64,000 nucleotides of DNA from Bombyx mori (taxonomy: Eukaryota; Arthropoda; Insecta; Lepidoptera; Bombycidae), in contig NC_085131.1 in the NCBI RefSeq assembly GCF_030269925.1, positions 10,835,501-10,899,500 of the forward strand. The letters are read 5' to 3'. Below are positions 1 through 12,300 of the stretch, one piece after another. Every line of letters starts with the position of its first letter. Position 1 is the stretch's first letter. The notes beneath the pieces are model-generated. The model was given only the letters and a program-made list of their open reading frames with translations, had not been told where the DNA came from and searched no databases. The translations under genes and the position numbers were made by a program.

Positions 1-17
1 ATATAAATGACGGATTT

Positions 18-23
18 TTTATT
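18..23 (-). terminator. Candidate poly(A) signal for kindlin
   Basis: AATAAA on the minus strand about 115 bases past the kindlin stop. It is a hexamer match only, in AT-rich DNA, so it could be chance. Confidence 0.4.
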
Positions 24-137
24 GGACACTTCGAAACTGCAATAATTCAAATTAAAAAAATTATAATATAATTAAACAATGTATCTGCTCAAAAGGAGCG
101 TCGCATAATAAAAAAAAAATATTAGGGTTGTCAGATA

Positions 138-338
138 TTACGTCCACCCGCCGGTCAGTTTGTGGAACAGTTCAACGTCCAATGTCTGGTTGGCATCCTT
201 GGACCTCATCGAAAGGAATATGTAGCCGCCGATGAACTCGTGTACGACTTTGCAGTCGGCCGACTGTACGGAGAATATGATGTTGTCCTCCTCGAACTGG
301 ACCATCATGTGCTTTATCTCCCAGTTCACGTTCCAGGC
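138..338 (-). CDS. FERMT: Kindlin exon 11 (F3 end and stop)
   Basis: 66 codons plus [28 protein letters not shown] and [10 protein letters not shown]. In vertebrate kindlin-2 the integrin-contact pair here is Gln-Trp; this protein has Ala-Trp (residues 636-637). Confidence 0.96.
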   Translation of the reverse strand, partial: AWNVNWEIKHMMVQFEEDNIIFSVQSADCKVVHEFIGGYIFLSMRSKDANQTLDVELFHKLTGGWT

Positions 339-3300
339 CTGCAACCAGAATTCGAAATGTTAATTCCGTGTGCTTAGTGCGAGTTTTTAAGGTTCTCGAT
401 AGCGTAAAAGTTAACTTAAAAATTTGTATGGAATTGGAACAGCGCCCCTAGCGGCAAACGTAGGCAAACGTTCCAGCTCTATACAAATTTGCGTTAACTT
501 TGACGCGATCGAGAACGTTTAAAAACTCGCACTAAGCGCAGTGTTTGTGGAAATTTATTAAGGAAAATATTCGATTTGCCGCAAATTTCCATCTGCATTG
601 AACTATAAAGGTAAATGTTTATTTGCTTATTAAATGTCACTATCAATTTGGGATGACGGAACTATTATTAATATAATAATTAAAAATATTCGCTATAAAC
701 TTATGTATGTATTTTTAGGGTAATTTTTCGCGATCCATTTTCTTTTAATCACAGATGTGTTTTGTTATCCATAAGAATTAAAATTTGTAGAAGTTTACTA
801 GTGCGACTTTTTTATATGTATTGTTGATGAGGCAACATTGCAAAAATAATTTTAAATTACAATATCAATGGTTTCATAAAGTGAAAAGATATGGAGATCC
901 AAACGTCCTAAAGTGTTATAGAAATATGTTATAAGAAAATAAGTACCTTCATGTTACTGAACCTCCAGGTCTTAATGTGATCTCCGGTGTGCGGGTCCAG
1001 CCTCATGATCCTGTTGTTGGCGATGCCGATGATCTCGTCCTTCTTGTGGCCCATGAACCGAACCACGAACAAGGTCTGTCCGTAATCGGCGAGGTTCTGC
1101 CAGGTCTTGATGTACTGGAGCTTCGCTTCGAGGAGGGGTAGGTCTTTGACGTTAGCGTGACTCTCGAGCAAGCGTTGAGTGAACTGTGAACGAATACACA
1201 TACGTTTTGTATGTTAATGATGGACGTGCTCATATCGAATAGGACATTTATTAAAAAATTAAATTTTGTTTTTTTTTATTTTAATTTTGTATTTTTAATT
1301 TTAATGGTATGGACATGTGATTAGACGAAATGAAAATAAGGTTGGTAAGAGAGTGTTAACAATGAATGTGGAAGGATATAGAGGAAGAGGTAGAGCTAAG
1401 AAAACAAAAAGGGTGCGTGTACTTATGTACACGCGTAAGAAGTTATACTTTATTTTTATTATTTATTATATTTATTTTTTGGAACCGGTGGTAGAGTTAA
1501 CATTGTTATTTGTATTTTGACATTCAACAAGTGTGTCATACTGACATCTAAGTTGAAATAAATGATTTTGAATTTTGAATTTTGAATTAAATTTATTTCT
1601 TTTTTTTTAAATATTAAATAATTAATAATAAATATTTAACGTTAACAATTTAATAATATTTAGTATGAATTATATTAAATAATAAATTTGTCATTTATAT
1701 TACTAAAAAATTGATGCTAATAACACTTTTTTTTACGAGTGTACATGCGGCTGCAGCTATATTCAGACTCGCCAAGTTACGTCGGTCGTATTGTAATGAG
1801 CGATTTAGTGGGCAACTTCGCTCTGTTAATTTTGTGTCACGGTGCGCGCGCATCGTAAAATTTCACTCTAAATTTTTCATAACCCGCCTAAAGAAGTATA
1901 ACTTCAAAAAACGTGTGCAATTTACACGTGGTAGAAGTGAAACCTTCAAAATTTAAAATACAATTATCCTAAATGTATAAGTGTATGTAAAATTTTGTCA
2001 TTAGTAAATAATTGTAAATCATCTTTTATAGTATGAGGTAGCGTCCTCTGTGAATTGATATTTTAACTTCACGTATAATCCTAAATTAAAATTCAGTGAG
2101 GTTTCATACACACGTTAGTATTAAAAACATCTCATAGATGGCGCTGTATTAAAAAAAACTACATTGAGAAAGAACGTCTGTGTTCAATCTCATTCTCTCG
2201 CCGGCTGAATCCTATTTTTTTTTTTTTTTTTTTTTTTTTATTGCCTTTGTAGGCAGACGGGCATACGGCCCACCTGATGGTGAGTGGTTACCGTCGCCCA
2301 TGGACTTCAGCAATGCCAGGGGCAGAGCCAAGCCGCTGCCTACCGCTTAATACTCTCCATAAGCCTCGTTTGAAGAAGGACATGTCATAGCGCTCGGGAA
2401 ACACCGTGGAGGGGAGCTCATTCCATAGCCGGATGGTACGTGGCAAAAAAGATCTCTGGAAACGCACTGTGGATGACCGCAGTGGCTCCAGGTAGTATGG
2501 ATGAACTCTACTCCGGTGGCGGGCGGTGCGATGGTAAAAACGAGATGCTGGTATCATCTCGAACAATTCCTCAGAGCACTCCCCATGGAACATACGGTAC
2601 AAAATACAGAGGGAACCGAAGTCCCTCCGCAGACCCAGAGGCTCCAAACGATCCGAGAGAATGGGATTATCGACAATCCGAACGGCCCTCCTCTGTATGG
2701 AGTCAAATGGAAGAAGCTGGTATTTGGGAGCCCCGGCCCAGAGATGGGAGCAGTACTCCACGCGAGGCCGGACTTGTGCTTTATAAAGCAAAAGTCTTTG
2801 TCCAGGCGTGAAGCACCGCTTCGCTCTGTTGAGGACTCCCAGCATTTTGGACGCCAACTTGGCTTTGCCTTCCAAATGACTCCGAAACTGGACATCGCTC
2901 GAAATGTCGACCCCAAGTATCCCGATACTCTCGGAAGGTTGCAGGGATACTCCTTGGAATTGCGGCGCCATGACAAAGGGGTCCTTCTTCGCAGTGAACG
3001 CGCAAACCTGTGTCTTCAACGGGTTGAATTGAACTAAGTTCGATTCACCCCATTTGGAGACTCGCCCCAGAGAGTTCTCCACTTCAGACACAAGTTTTGA
3101 TCGTCTCTCTTGCACCACGCTCCGAGAGAGACTCTGATGGCCGATATATCGCGCATCCCCCGTGCTATCATCTGCATAGCAGTGCATGCCATCAATAGAC
3201 AGCATGTCATTGATATACAGGATGAAAAGCGTGGGGGAGAGCACCGAACCTTGTGGAACGCCAGCGTTAATGGTCATGGTATCAGAACAGTCACCGTCTA

Positions 3301-6300
3301 CAACGACCGTGATGCTCCGCCCATCCAAAAAGCTAGCGATCCACTTGCAGAGACCCTCGGGGATTCCGTAAGATGGTAACTTCGATAGAAGTGCCCTATG
3401 CCAGACCCTGTCGAAGGCCTTCGCGATATCATACATACAATTATGTGTTTGTGTCTCTAGGGACTTATTTTTTCGTTTCATCGAGTTTGAAATCACAACG
3501 ATTCTAAAGAAGTTTTACTTCAAAAATGGATGGATTGCCTGAAAGACGTTAAGTGTAAGAGGGTAGTGAGCGAAGAAATGGTATATGATAGGGGAGTATG
3601 GAAGAGTAGAAAATGTTTGGCATGAGGCGCCAGGTGCCCAGGAGAAGGGCAGGAGAATGATGATGATGTATTTTTAATTTTTACCTTGGACTTGAGTTTC
3701 TTGAGGTACCGCGGCGCCAGGTAGTTCTCCGGCTGCAGGTTGTGCGGCAGCGCGTGCGCGGAGAGCGCGGCGGCGGGGCGGGGCCGCTGCAGCGCCAGCA
3801 GCGCGCGCACGCTGCCCGCCTCGCTCGCGAACTGCGCGTCGGCCAGCGAGCGCCCGCGCGAGCCCAGTCTGCACGCCGCCACCCACTCCGCGTACTGATC
3901 CTCCTGGTATATTTCGACATTAGAAGCATTAACGTAGAATATATTATTATATAATTGAAGTGAAACTTCTAATGCGTCTTTTTTTATTGCTTAGATGGGT
4001 GGACGAGCTCACAACCCACCTGGTGTTAAGTGGTCACTGGAGCCCATAGACATTCACAACGTAAATGCGCCACCCACCTTGAGATACAAGTTCTAAGATC
4101 TCAGTATAGTTACAACGGTTGCCCCATCCTTCAAACCGAAACGCATTACTGCTTCACGGCAGAAATAGGCAGGGTGGTGGTACCCACCCGCGCGGACTCA
4201 CAAGAGGTCCTACCACCAGTAAATTTAGAAACACACTCACGTTTTCACATTTCAACCACATCTCGTGCATCGAATCTTCGGAGGGCACTTCCAACTTGAT
4301 GCTGTATCTACCAGAAGCCGGATGAGCGTCTGGTGTTACCTGGAATGTTTAAAAAAAATGCTAGAAAAAAAAGCTATTTAAATATGTAATACATTCTACG
4401 AATTACGAATTTATAATACCCCACATTTTCTTTACAAGTGTTTTCAAATGTACATGTAAATTCCAGTTCTAAAATAAAACATTAATTTATTAAGTTAGGT
4501 TCCCTTATATGAATCATTTTCGTTTTAGTTAATCGGTGAACCAGAAATGTAAAGCAAAAATGTCATACGCCCAGTATACATTGCGTTTAATGTTAAATTG
4601 AAATTTTTAATTTCGAATTATTAATTTTATCGTCAGTTTTCCTTTCAGATAATAATTGATAGACAGACAAAAGATTAACATTAACTTTTAATAAATCTCT
4701 CCTATAAGGTAGTTTCCACGTCTCATACGAGTCGACTTATTTGGCGTACAAAACACAAGTAAATTAATTCATAATTTTTTATTTTAATTTTAAATTTTAC
4801 TAAATTGTTTAGGAAAAACCAAGAACCCATATTACTTACAATCTTTATATATATGATTCTGTCCGCATGTTTTTATTTATTTATTGCTTAGGTAGGTAGG
4901 CGTTTCGGTTTGAAGGGTGGGGCAGCCGTTGCAACTATACTTGAGACCTTAGAACTTATATCTCAAGCTCGGTGACGCATTTACGTTATAGATGTCTATG
5001 AGCTCCAGACACCAATTAACACCAGCTGGGCTGTGAGCTTGTCCACCCATCTAAGCCATGAAAAAAACAAGGCTCAAAAAAGTTTGAGAAGCACTGTGTT
5101 AGTCGAAGCTTACCTCCGCCCCGCGCAGCTCGACGGCGCACGAGGGAGGCTCGCCGCGCGCGGCCGCCTCCTGCGAGCCGTGTATGCGCAGCACGCCGTC
5201 GCGGCACGATATCCAGCCGCGCTTGTACGCTTTCAACGTGAAACGTTTCGGTCTGAGAAGATTAGTTTACTTATTATTTAGAGACTATTTAGTAGGCAGC
5301 GGCTTGGCTCTGCTATTGGCATTGCTGAAGTCCATGGGCGACGGTAAACACTAACCGTCAGGCGGGCCGTGTGCTCGTCTGCCTACAAGTGCAATAGAAA
5401 AAAAAAACGTGTTATCAGAGACGTTGCTTTATACATACATACATACATACGTTCTTAAAAACATATTGCTGCAATTTTTATAATTGTTATAATGATTGGG
5501 AACAATACACGCACGGTCACCGATCACCGTCTTTGCCGAACCCGTCGCTTACGACGAAGGGCTCGACGAGTAAATTAACCCACAGACACAGCCCACTGAG
5601 TTTCTCGCCGGATATTCTCAGTGGGTCGCGTTTCCGATCCGGTTGTAGATTCTGCGAAGCACTGCTCTTGCTAGGGCCAGTGTTAGTAACACTCCCGGTT
5701 TGAGCCCCACGAGCTCACCTACTGGTTCGGTGAATAATCTTTGAACCCCACGAGCTCACCTACTGGTTCGGTGAATAACCTCTCGAGGTTACTAGAATAG
5801 GTAGGAAAAAAAAAAACGCCTGGTCATCCGTCTCCAACTTAAGATTCCCTGTGTTTTATGAGACTTATACGTTTAAATATATACACATATAAACACCCAG
5901 ACAACAGCAACAGAGAGCAAACAAACCTGTTCATAAGACGAATGTTTGCCCAATGTGGGAATCGAACCCACGAACTTCGGCGCCACGGTCAGGAGCGCTA
6001 ACTATTGCACCACCGAGTCAGTCAAAGCTAACTAAGCTTAATTGTCCTTGATTTAGTCTTTTCACAGACAATAATATGCTCTTTGGTTTAACAGTAAAAA
6101 AGTTATTATTACAATTCAAGTATATGTTTAAAACTTAATTTAAAAAAAAAATAACTCGTCATGGTTAGCTACAACTGAGACAATATCACTTCAAAATAAT
6201 TACAACTGGAATATAATTTTAAGGAAATTAACATTTTTTTGTTTACAAAACAGTAAGTATGATAAACAGTCATTGTCGTTCAGTACCAACAATATTATTG

Positions 6301-9300
6301 AAATTTGGGTTAATTTATTTACTTTGACGCACAGTTCTCAATAACGAACTCAATTTTATCCTCATTCACTGCTATAGTTTAATTAATTGTTGAAATTTTA
6401 AACATAATGAAATATCAATATATTTTTGTACTCTAACGAAAACTTTGATCTTGTTTTTATATACATATAAAAAAAAAACAAAAAATTGTTTTAATTCATT
6501 TATTTACGTTGTAGAAGCAATTCTTTAAAATAAGATATGAGAATGGAACGTCAAGTTTATTTTCGCTAACAATAATTTAGTTACTGCACAAAAAGTGAAA
6601 TGTACAACACATCCAACGACATACAAATAAATTGCGCGTTATGCAAAAAGGACCCAAGCAATGCTATACTAAAAATAAATCTGTTTTTAATTACCTTCAT
6701 AAGCAATTACAATGAAAACAAATATAATTGACGTGTTATTTTGTCTTTGATAAAACGCGGTTGTTGTAAAGTTATTTATTGGATCCCTTTTGTCTGAACA
6801 CATTCAATTAGTTCATGTTTAACATTCGAGGGTATTTATATCAATTTCTTACGCGATGGCACAATACTCGTTGTTACACTTGCTGAGTGAAGAAACGCAC
6901 CGTTATCGCGTGAAAGAATAAAAACGTAATTGTTAATTTATTATTATTTCATCGTTAATCTAATGTACCGAAAGAATACTTGAAAGTAATTAATTAATTA
7001 AGTAAATAAGTAAAGAGAATGGAGAATGTCTGTATAATGTGTATAGAAATTCAATATTTTAATAGTCCCGCAAAATATTTGGTAGGAGTTCCGTTTGTTT
7101 CGCCTTTATTTAATTTCCTCTCTGTACAGAGTGTCTCTATTATGTGGTCTGTTAATTGTACGATTCGGTTTTGCTTTGCTTTAAACAAATATACAGTTGT
7201 ATTTCAATTTATTTTTATGTAAAACTTCGGTGGGATTCAAGTTTCCATAGTGGAGGATTAAGGTCGCTCAGTAACCAATGGGGTGAACCGATGTCCTGGT
7301 CAAAATAGCTGGTAAGGGACTGGATGTGAAAGGTAAGAGACCGAAAAAAATGGAGTGCATATGAAGGGACTTACACTCAGCATCTGGCGGAGACAAATTG
7401 AAGAAGATAGTAGTAATGGAACGCGGGAAGATTTAGTGTTTAAGAATATTAAATAGTTCAATTTAGTCATCAAAGCTTTGTAACTCATTAAATATACTAA
7501 AAAGTTAATTATCTAAAGTTAAGTACCTACCTAACAACTAAATAGTGCCAGCCCTATCGAAAACCCTATTGTCCCCATACGTAACCTGATTCACCCCAAA
7601 GCCAAGCGATTCACCTTGCTGGTCAAGCTAGTTTTTTCAGTTTTTGTGTATATTTTGTAATGAACTATGTATAATAACGCATCTTCATTTTTCTCCACCT
7701 TATCCCACTAGGTGGGGTCGGCACATCTAATTTTTCTCTTCCAATCTCTTCTATCAGCCGTCATCTCAATACTCACTCCTCTCTCTCTCATATCGTCATT
7801 CACACACTCCATCCATGTCTTCTTCGGTCGACATCTTCCCCCTCTACCTTGCACTGCCATTTCCATACATATCCTAGTATCCTGCATCTTATGCGACAAC
7901 CCTACCCAATATCTCACGGGTGCTGCACTTACGTGTTGCCTGCGGGGTACGCCATAGTCCTATCGCTGTTAACATAATATGCCCTAATAATAACGCATCG
8001 TGTATAAATATTTAAGCGTCCGGAATAATTTTAATTGGCATTACCCTAAGAAAAACCATTAAAAATTTATGTTGGATTTGGAAAGGGTCCCGATTCCCCT
8101 CAATCTACGTTACCTTAGATACTTGAGGTATCCGGCCAGTTCCGGGACGTGTGTGATGTCTTGTCGGGCGGGGGGTCCGCCCTCCAGCTGGGCTTGCAGC
8201 TCGCAGAGCGCAGCATCGATCTCGTCTTCCGGGGCTGAAGCGTTGCCGGCGCTGGCTCCGTAGCCGTCGGCAGCTTCGGCACTGCCTCCGGCCAGGGTCT
8301 GTAACTCGATTTGGAGCTGCAAGGAAAGCATAATTAATTTAGGAACGGAATGTATGGATGAATGACGGATATGGAGTATGACTGACTGAACGAGATAGGA
8401 GATGTCGTGTTCGAGAGTAAGAGAGACGGCTGTAAGGAAAACATAATTAATGTAGGAACGGAATGACAGGTAAGGAGTATGATTGACTGAGAGAAATAGG
8501 AGATGTCGTGTTCGAGAGTAAGAGAGACGGCTGTAAGGAAAACATAATTAATGTAGGAACGGAATGACAGGTAAGGAGTATGATTGACTGAGAGAAATAG
8601 GAGATGTCGTGTTCGAGAGTAAGAGAGACGGCTGTAAGGAAAACATAATTAATGTAGGAACGGAATGACAGGTAAGGAGTATGATTGACTGAGAGAAATA
8701 GGAGATGTCGTGTTCGAGAGTAAGAGAGACGGCTGCAAGGAAAGCATAATTAATGTATGGATGAATGACAGATATAGAATATAGAGTATGACTGACTGAG
8801 AGTGATAAGAGATGTCGTGTTCGAGAGTAAGAGAGACGGCTGCAAGAAAAGTATAATAATAATTAATGTATGGATGAATGATGACGGCCTATTTCTGCCG
8901 TTTTTCCATTCTATTTGGGCTAATAAAACAGTTGATAGCTTCCCACAAACTCGATTTTATTTCCGTCTTAACAAGTAAACAAAATATAAACGTCTTTTAT
9001 CTTTCGAATTACACTACGTCTGTCCGCTGTTGCGTCTCGTAACTACCCTCATTCCTCGTTTCGCTGTGTCAAACATTCATTCGCCGTCTCTCTTACTTCC
9101 TAATACGATATCTCTTATCTCTTTCAGTCATACTCTATATTCTATATCTTTTTATTTTTTTATTGCTTAGATGTGTGGACGAGCTCACAGCCCACCTGGT
9201 GTTAAGTGGTTACTGGAGCCCATAGACATCTACAACGTAAATGCGCCACCCAACTTGAAATATAAGTTCTAAGGTCTCAAGTATAGTTACAACGGCTGCC

Positions 9301-12300
9301 CCACCCTTCAAACTGAAACGCATTACTGCTTCACGGCAGAAACAGGCAGGGTGGTGGGACCTACCCGCGCGGACTCGCAAGAAGTCCTACCACCAGTAAT
9401 TACGCAAGTTATCATTTTGCGGGTTTAATTTTTATTACACGACTAGCTGACCTGGCAGACTTCGTAGTGCCTCAATCGATAAATAAAAGACCTAAACTTT
9501 TGTATAAAATAAACTTAAAACAAACAAAAGGAATCCGTCCGACGGGGGACACATCAAAGGGAAAACAAAATTGTTATTTTTATTTAATTCCGAGCATTTT
9601 TATATTTATCTGCCTTTTAAACCTTCTCTGGACTTCCATAAATAATTCAAGACCAAAATTAGCCAAATATATAGATAGATGTTATTCAACTCACTTGCAA
9701 AGCAGCAAACAGCATCATCTCCTCCTCGGTACAGTTGACCTCCTGGTTGAGGATCTGCCAGCGTGCCTGCTGGTACAGCTGGTTGAGTCGAGGCGCGTCC
9801 TGAGCTCTCGGCGTCAGGTCGAAGAACGAATAGAACTTGAACCGCAGCTGAAGCGTGTCCCATTCACGTACGTACTGCTCCATGATGGACAGTGAAGAGT
9901 CTAACCATCTGTCGGCACGATTCAGAGGCTATTGTTACTATTCAAGATAACCAAGAAGATCTAACATGGTTTCTTTTTTAAATTAAAAAAATGTATATGT
10001 GAATTATCTACTGCATTTAATTTTAAGTTTTACATATATCACCGGGGCCACTGATCGACCCTAGGCTTGTTTAAGCCGACGACAATAATTGTTCTTTGTT
10101 AAGTTTAAGTATATGTATGTATTAAAATCTATGTGATGTAAGTGCCGATGTTTGGACATATGTATCTTCCTTACAGATTCCGAAACGGCTGGATGGATTG
10201 GGATGAAATTTTCAGATCTTTTATTTTTTGTGGAACTAATATAACGACAATAAAAAACGCTACCTTAAAATGTTCAAGTAGTTTTAATTAGTCTACGAAC
10301 AAGATACTAAGTATCTACATATTGAAAATAAAGTTCTCACCCGACATTCATTCTGGCTCGTTCCAGGAGAGACTTGGGCGAGAGCAACGATTCCCGGGAT
10401 TGCGAGTCCGGTTCTATCGGTGAGTCGGCCAGGGACAGTTCCGCTAAGGAATCGAGAGCGTCCATGGAGGCGGCACGGGGCGGGGTGCCGCAGTAACCGC
10501 CGTCGCTTGATCCGTCGCTCTGTGTGCTGTAGATGTGATGTCCGTAGCGACGAAGTGTGCCATTCTGTACATCATTGAAACATTCTCAGATATTTATAAC
10601 TACCAGTGGTCCTCGAAAAACTTCTCATCACCGGCAAAGTGGAAGGAAAGAGGCCTAGGGGGCGTAGTCCCATGCGCTGGTCCGATCAGATTAAGACGAC
10701 TTTTGAATCCAGCATCAATATCGCTATCCACTGCGCGGAGGACAGGAGTGAATGGAGGAACATAGTCCTAACAAAAGTGCTCAGTAAAGGTCACGACCCT
10801 CAGAACTGAGGAATACGACGCACAGAGAGAGTGGTCCCGCAGTAGTCTAGATTCGACTATAATTAATTGTAATTATAAGTTTGTACACTACTGTGATTCT
10901 ATTGTCAAAGACGAATAGACTTCTTTATTCACAGATTTCGCCAAGACCACATTATAGAAAAATAATATTAAAGATAAACAATAGTAACTTATTCTCAATT
11001 TGACCACAGACTTTAAGCAATAACAAAAGTTTGACAATAAATATAGTTTATGTATGTGTGTGTGTGTTTGTGTGTGTAATGTTTTCTTATTGATTTAATG
11101 TATTATTAACGCTTAATTTAAAAAATATATTAGCATTCTGCACTCCTTCTCTATATTGTCTATAAGTGTGGGAAATTTCCTTCGTCCGCGCAATTTTCGT
11201 AAAAAGGGGTACAAAGTTTTTGCTTCACGAATTAATATATAGATTATTCGAACATCTGTAGAAAGATACTGAATAAGCATTATTTTTGAGTTTCTCTTTG
11301 ATTGATTTGAAAATTCTCGAATGTTAAATTCGGAAGTATAATTATTATTGTGCATCGAGTGGTCAACATTTTAAACTGGACACGACCTTCAGCAATGAAG
11401 AGCAGACTCTGAAGAAGAAGAAGAAATTCGGAAAATGTGTAATCGGTGTAACCGTAACACAAAATTTTAACAATTAAAGAAATTCGACTTCAACAAAATA
11501 ATATAATAAAATTTGCATATTATCATCAATCTAATCGTGGTTAATTAAATTTGCATCATTACGTATAACTCTGAAACTATTATAGAGTAGGCTTTAAAGA
11601 GTAGGGTAAAAATTAACCGAGTTCATTTGAGAAGCATCTACTTTCAGATAAAAAATAATTATTAAAATCGGTTCACCTGGAAAAAAGGAAAAGAGCCGAA
11701 TTGTAAACCTCCTTTTTTTAAATCGGTTAAAAACGACAGGACAATCGTGTTCAAAAGTGCATCAGTTTTTTGTAAAATTTTATTAAAAAAAAACACATAT
11801 GCAGGTAGGAAAATAACGTGTGGGTATGTAAGTACGAATTTTCTTAGGGTGCTATTTCGATTTGCACTTACTTGTTGTGACGCAACAGGAGTCGCAGACA
11901 GTGACCTCGGCGGGGGCGGGGTAGCGGGACACGGGCCGTTTGATCTATCCAAGCTATTCGAAGAGCCTCTTGTCGCTGCAATGAATGTATTCGTGTCCGG
12001 AGCCTGCGTGTTCTTTATTCTTTTAGCTTCTTTCAGATTTTGATAGTTCTGTTTTAGATGTGACGCCTCGAGCGGATAGCACAGCGATAGTTCTTCAGAA
12101 TGCCTTATACCTTAAAAGAACATATAAAAAAATTGTGTACAGAGAAACGTTCCGGCTAGCCAGAAAAAAAAAACGAGTCTGAGTTTCGTAATTTATCACC
12201 ATGAAAAAACTTTTACCAAAATCAAATAATTTTTTTTTTATTCAACATAATGAAAGTACATACTTGTTGAACATGAAAAAGAACTACCGCCAATTCACAA

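Noticed and set aside
2440..3379. Plus-strand open frames of up to 178 codons
   Set aside because: They are antisense to the LINE polymerase frame.
3674..3954. Arg/Ala-rich frames on both strands over kindlin exon 9
   Set aside because: By-products of the high GC content of that exon; only the frame joined by splicing matches kindlin.
8317..8880. CRISPR-like array
   Set aside because: Whole 101-bp units are repeated without unique spacers, in an animal intron.
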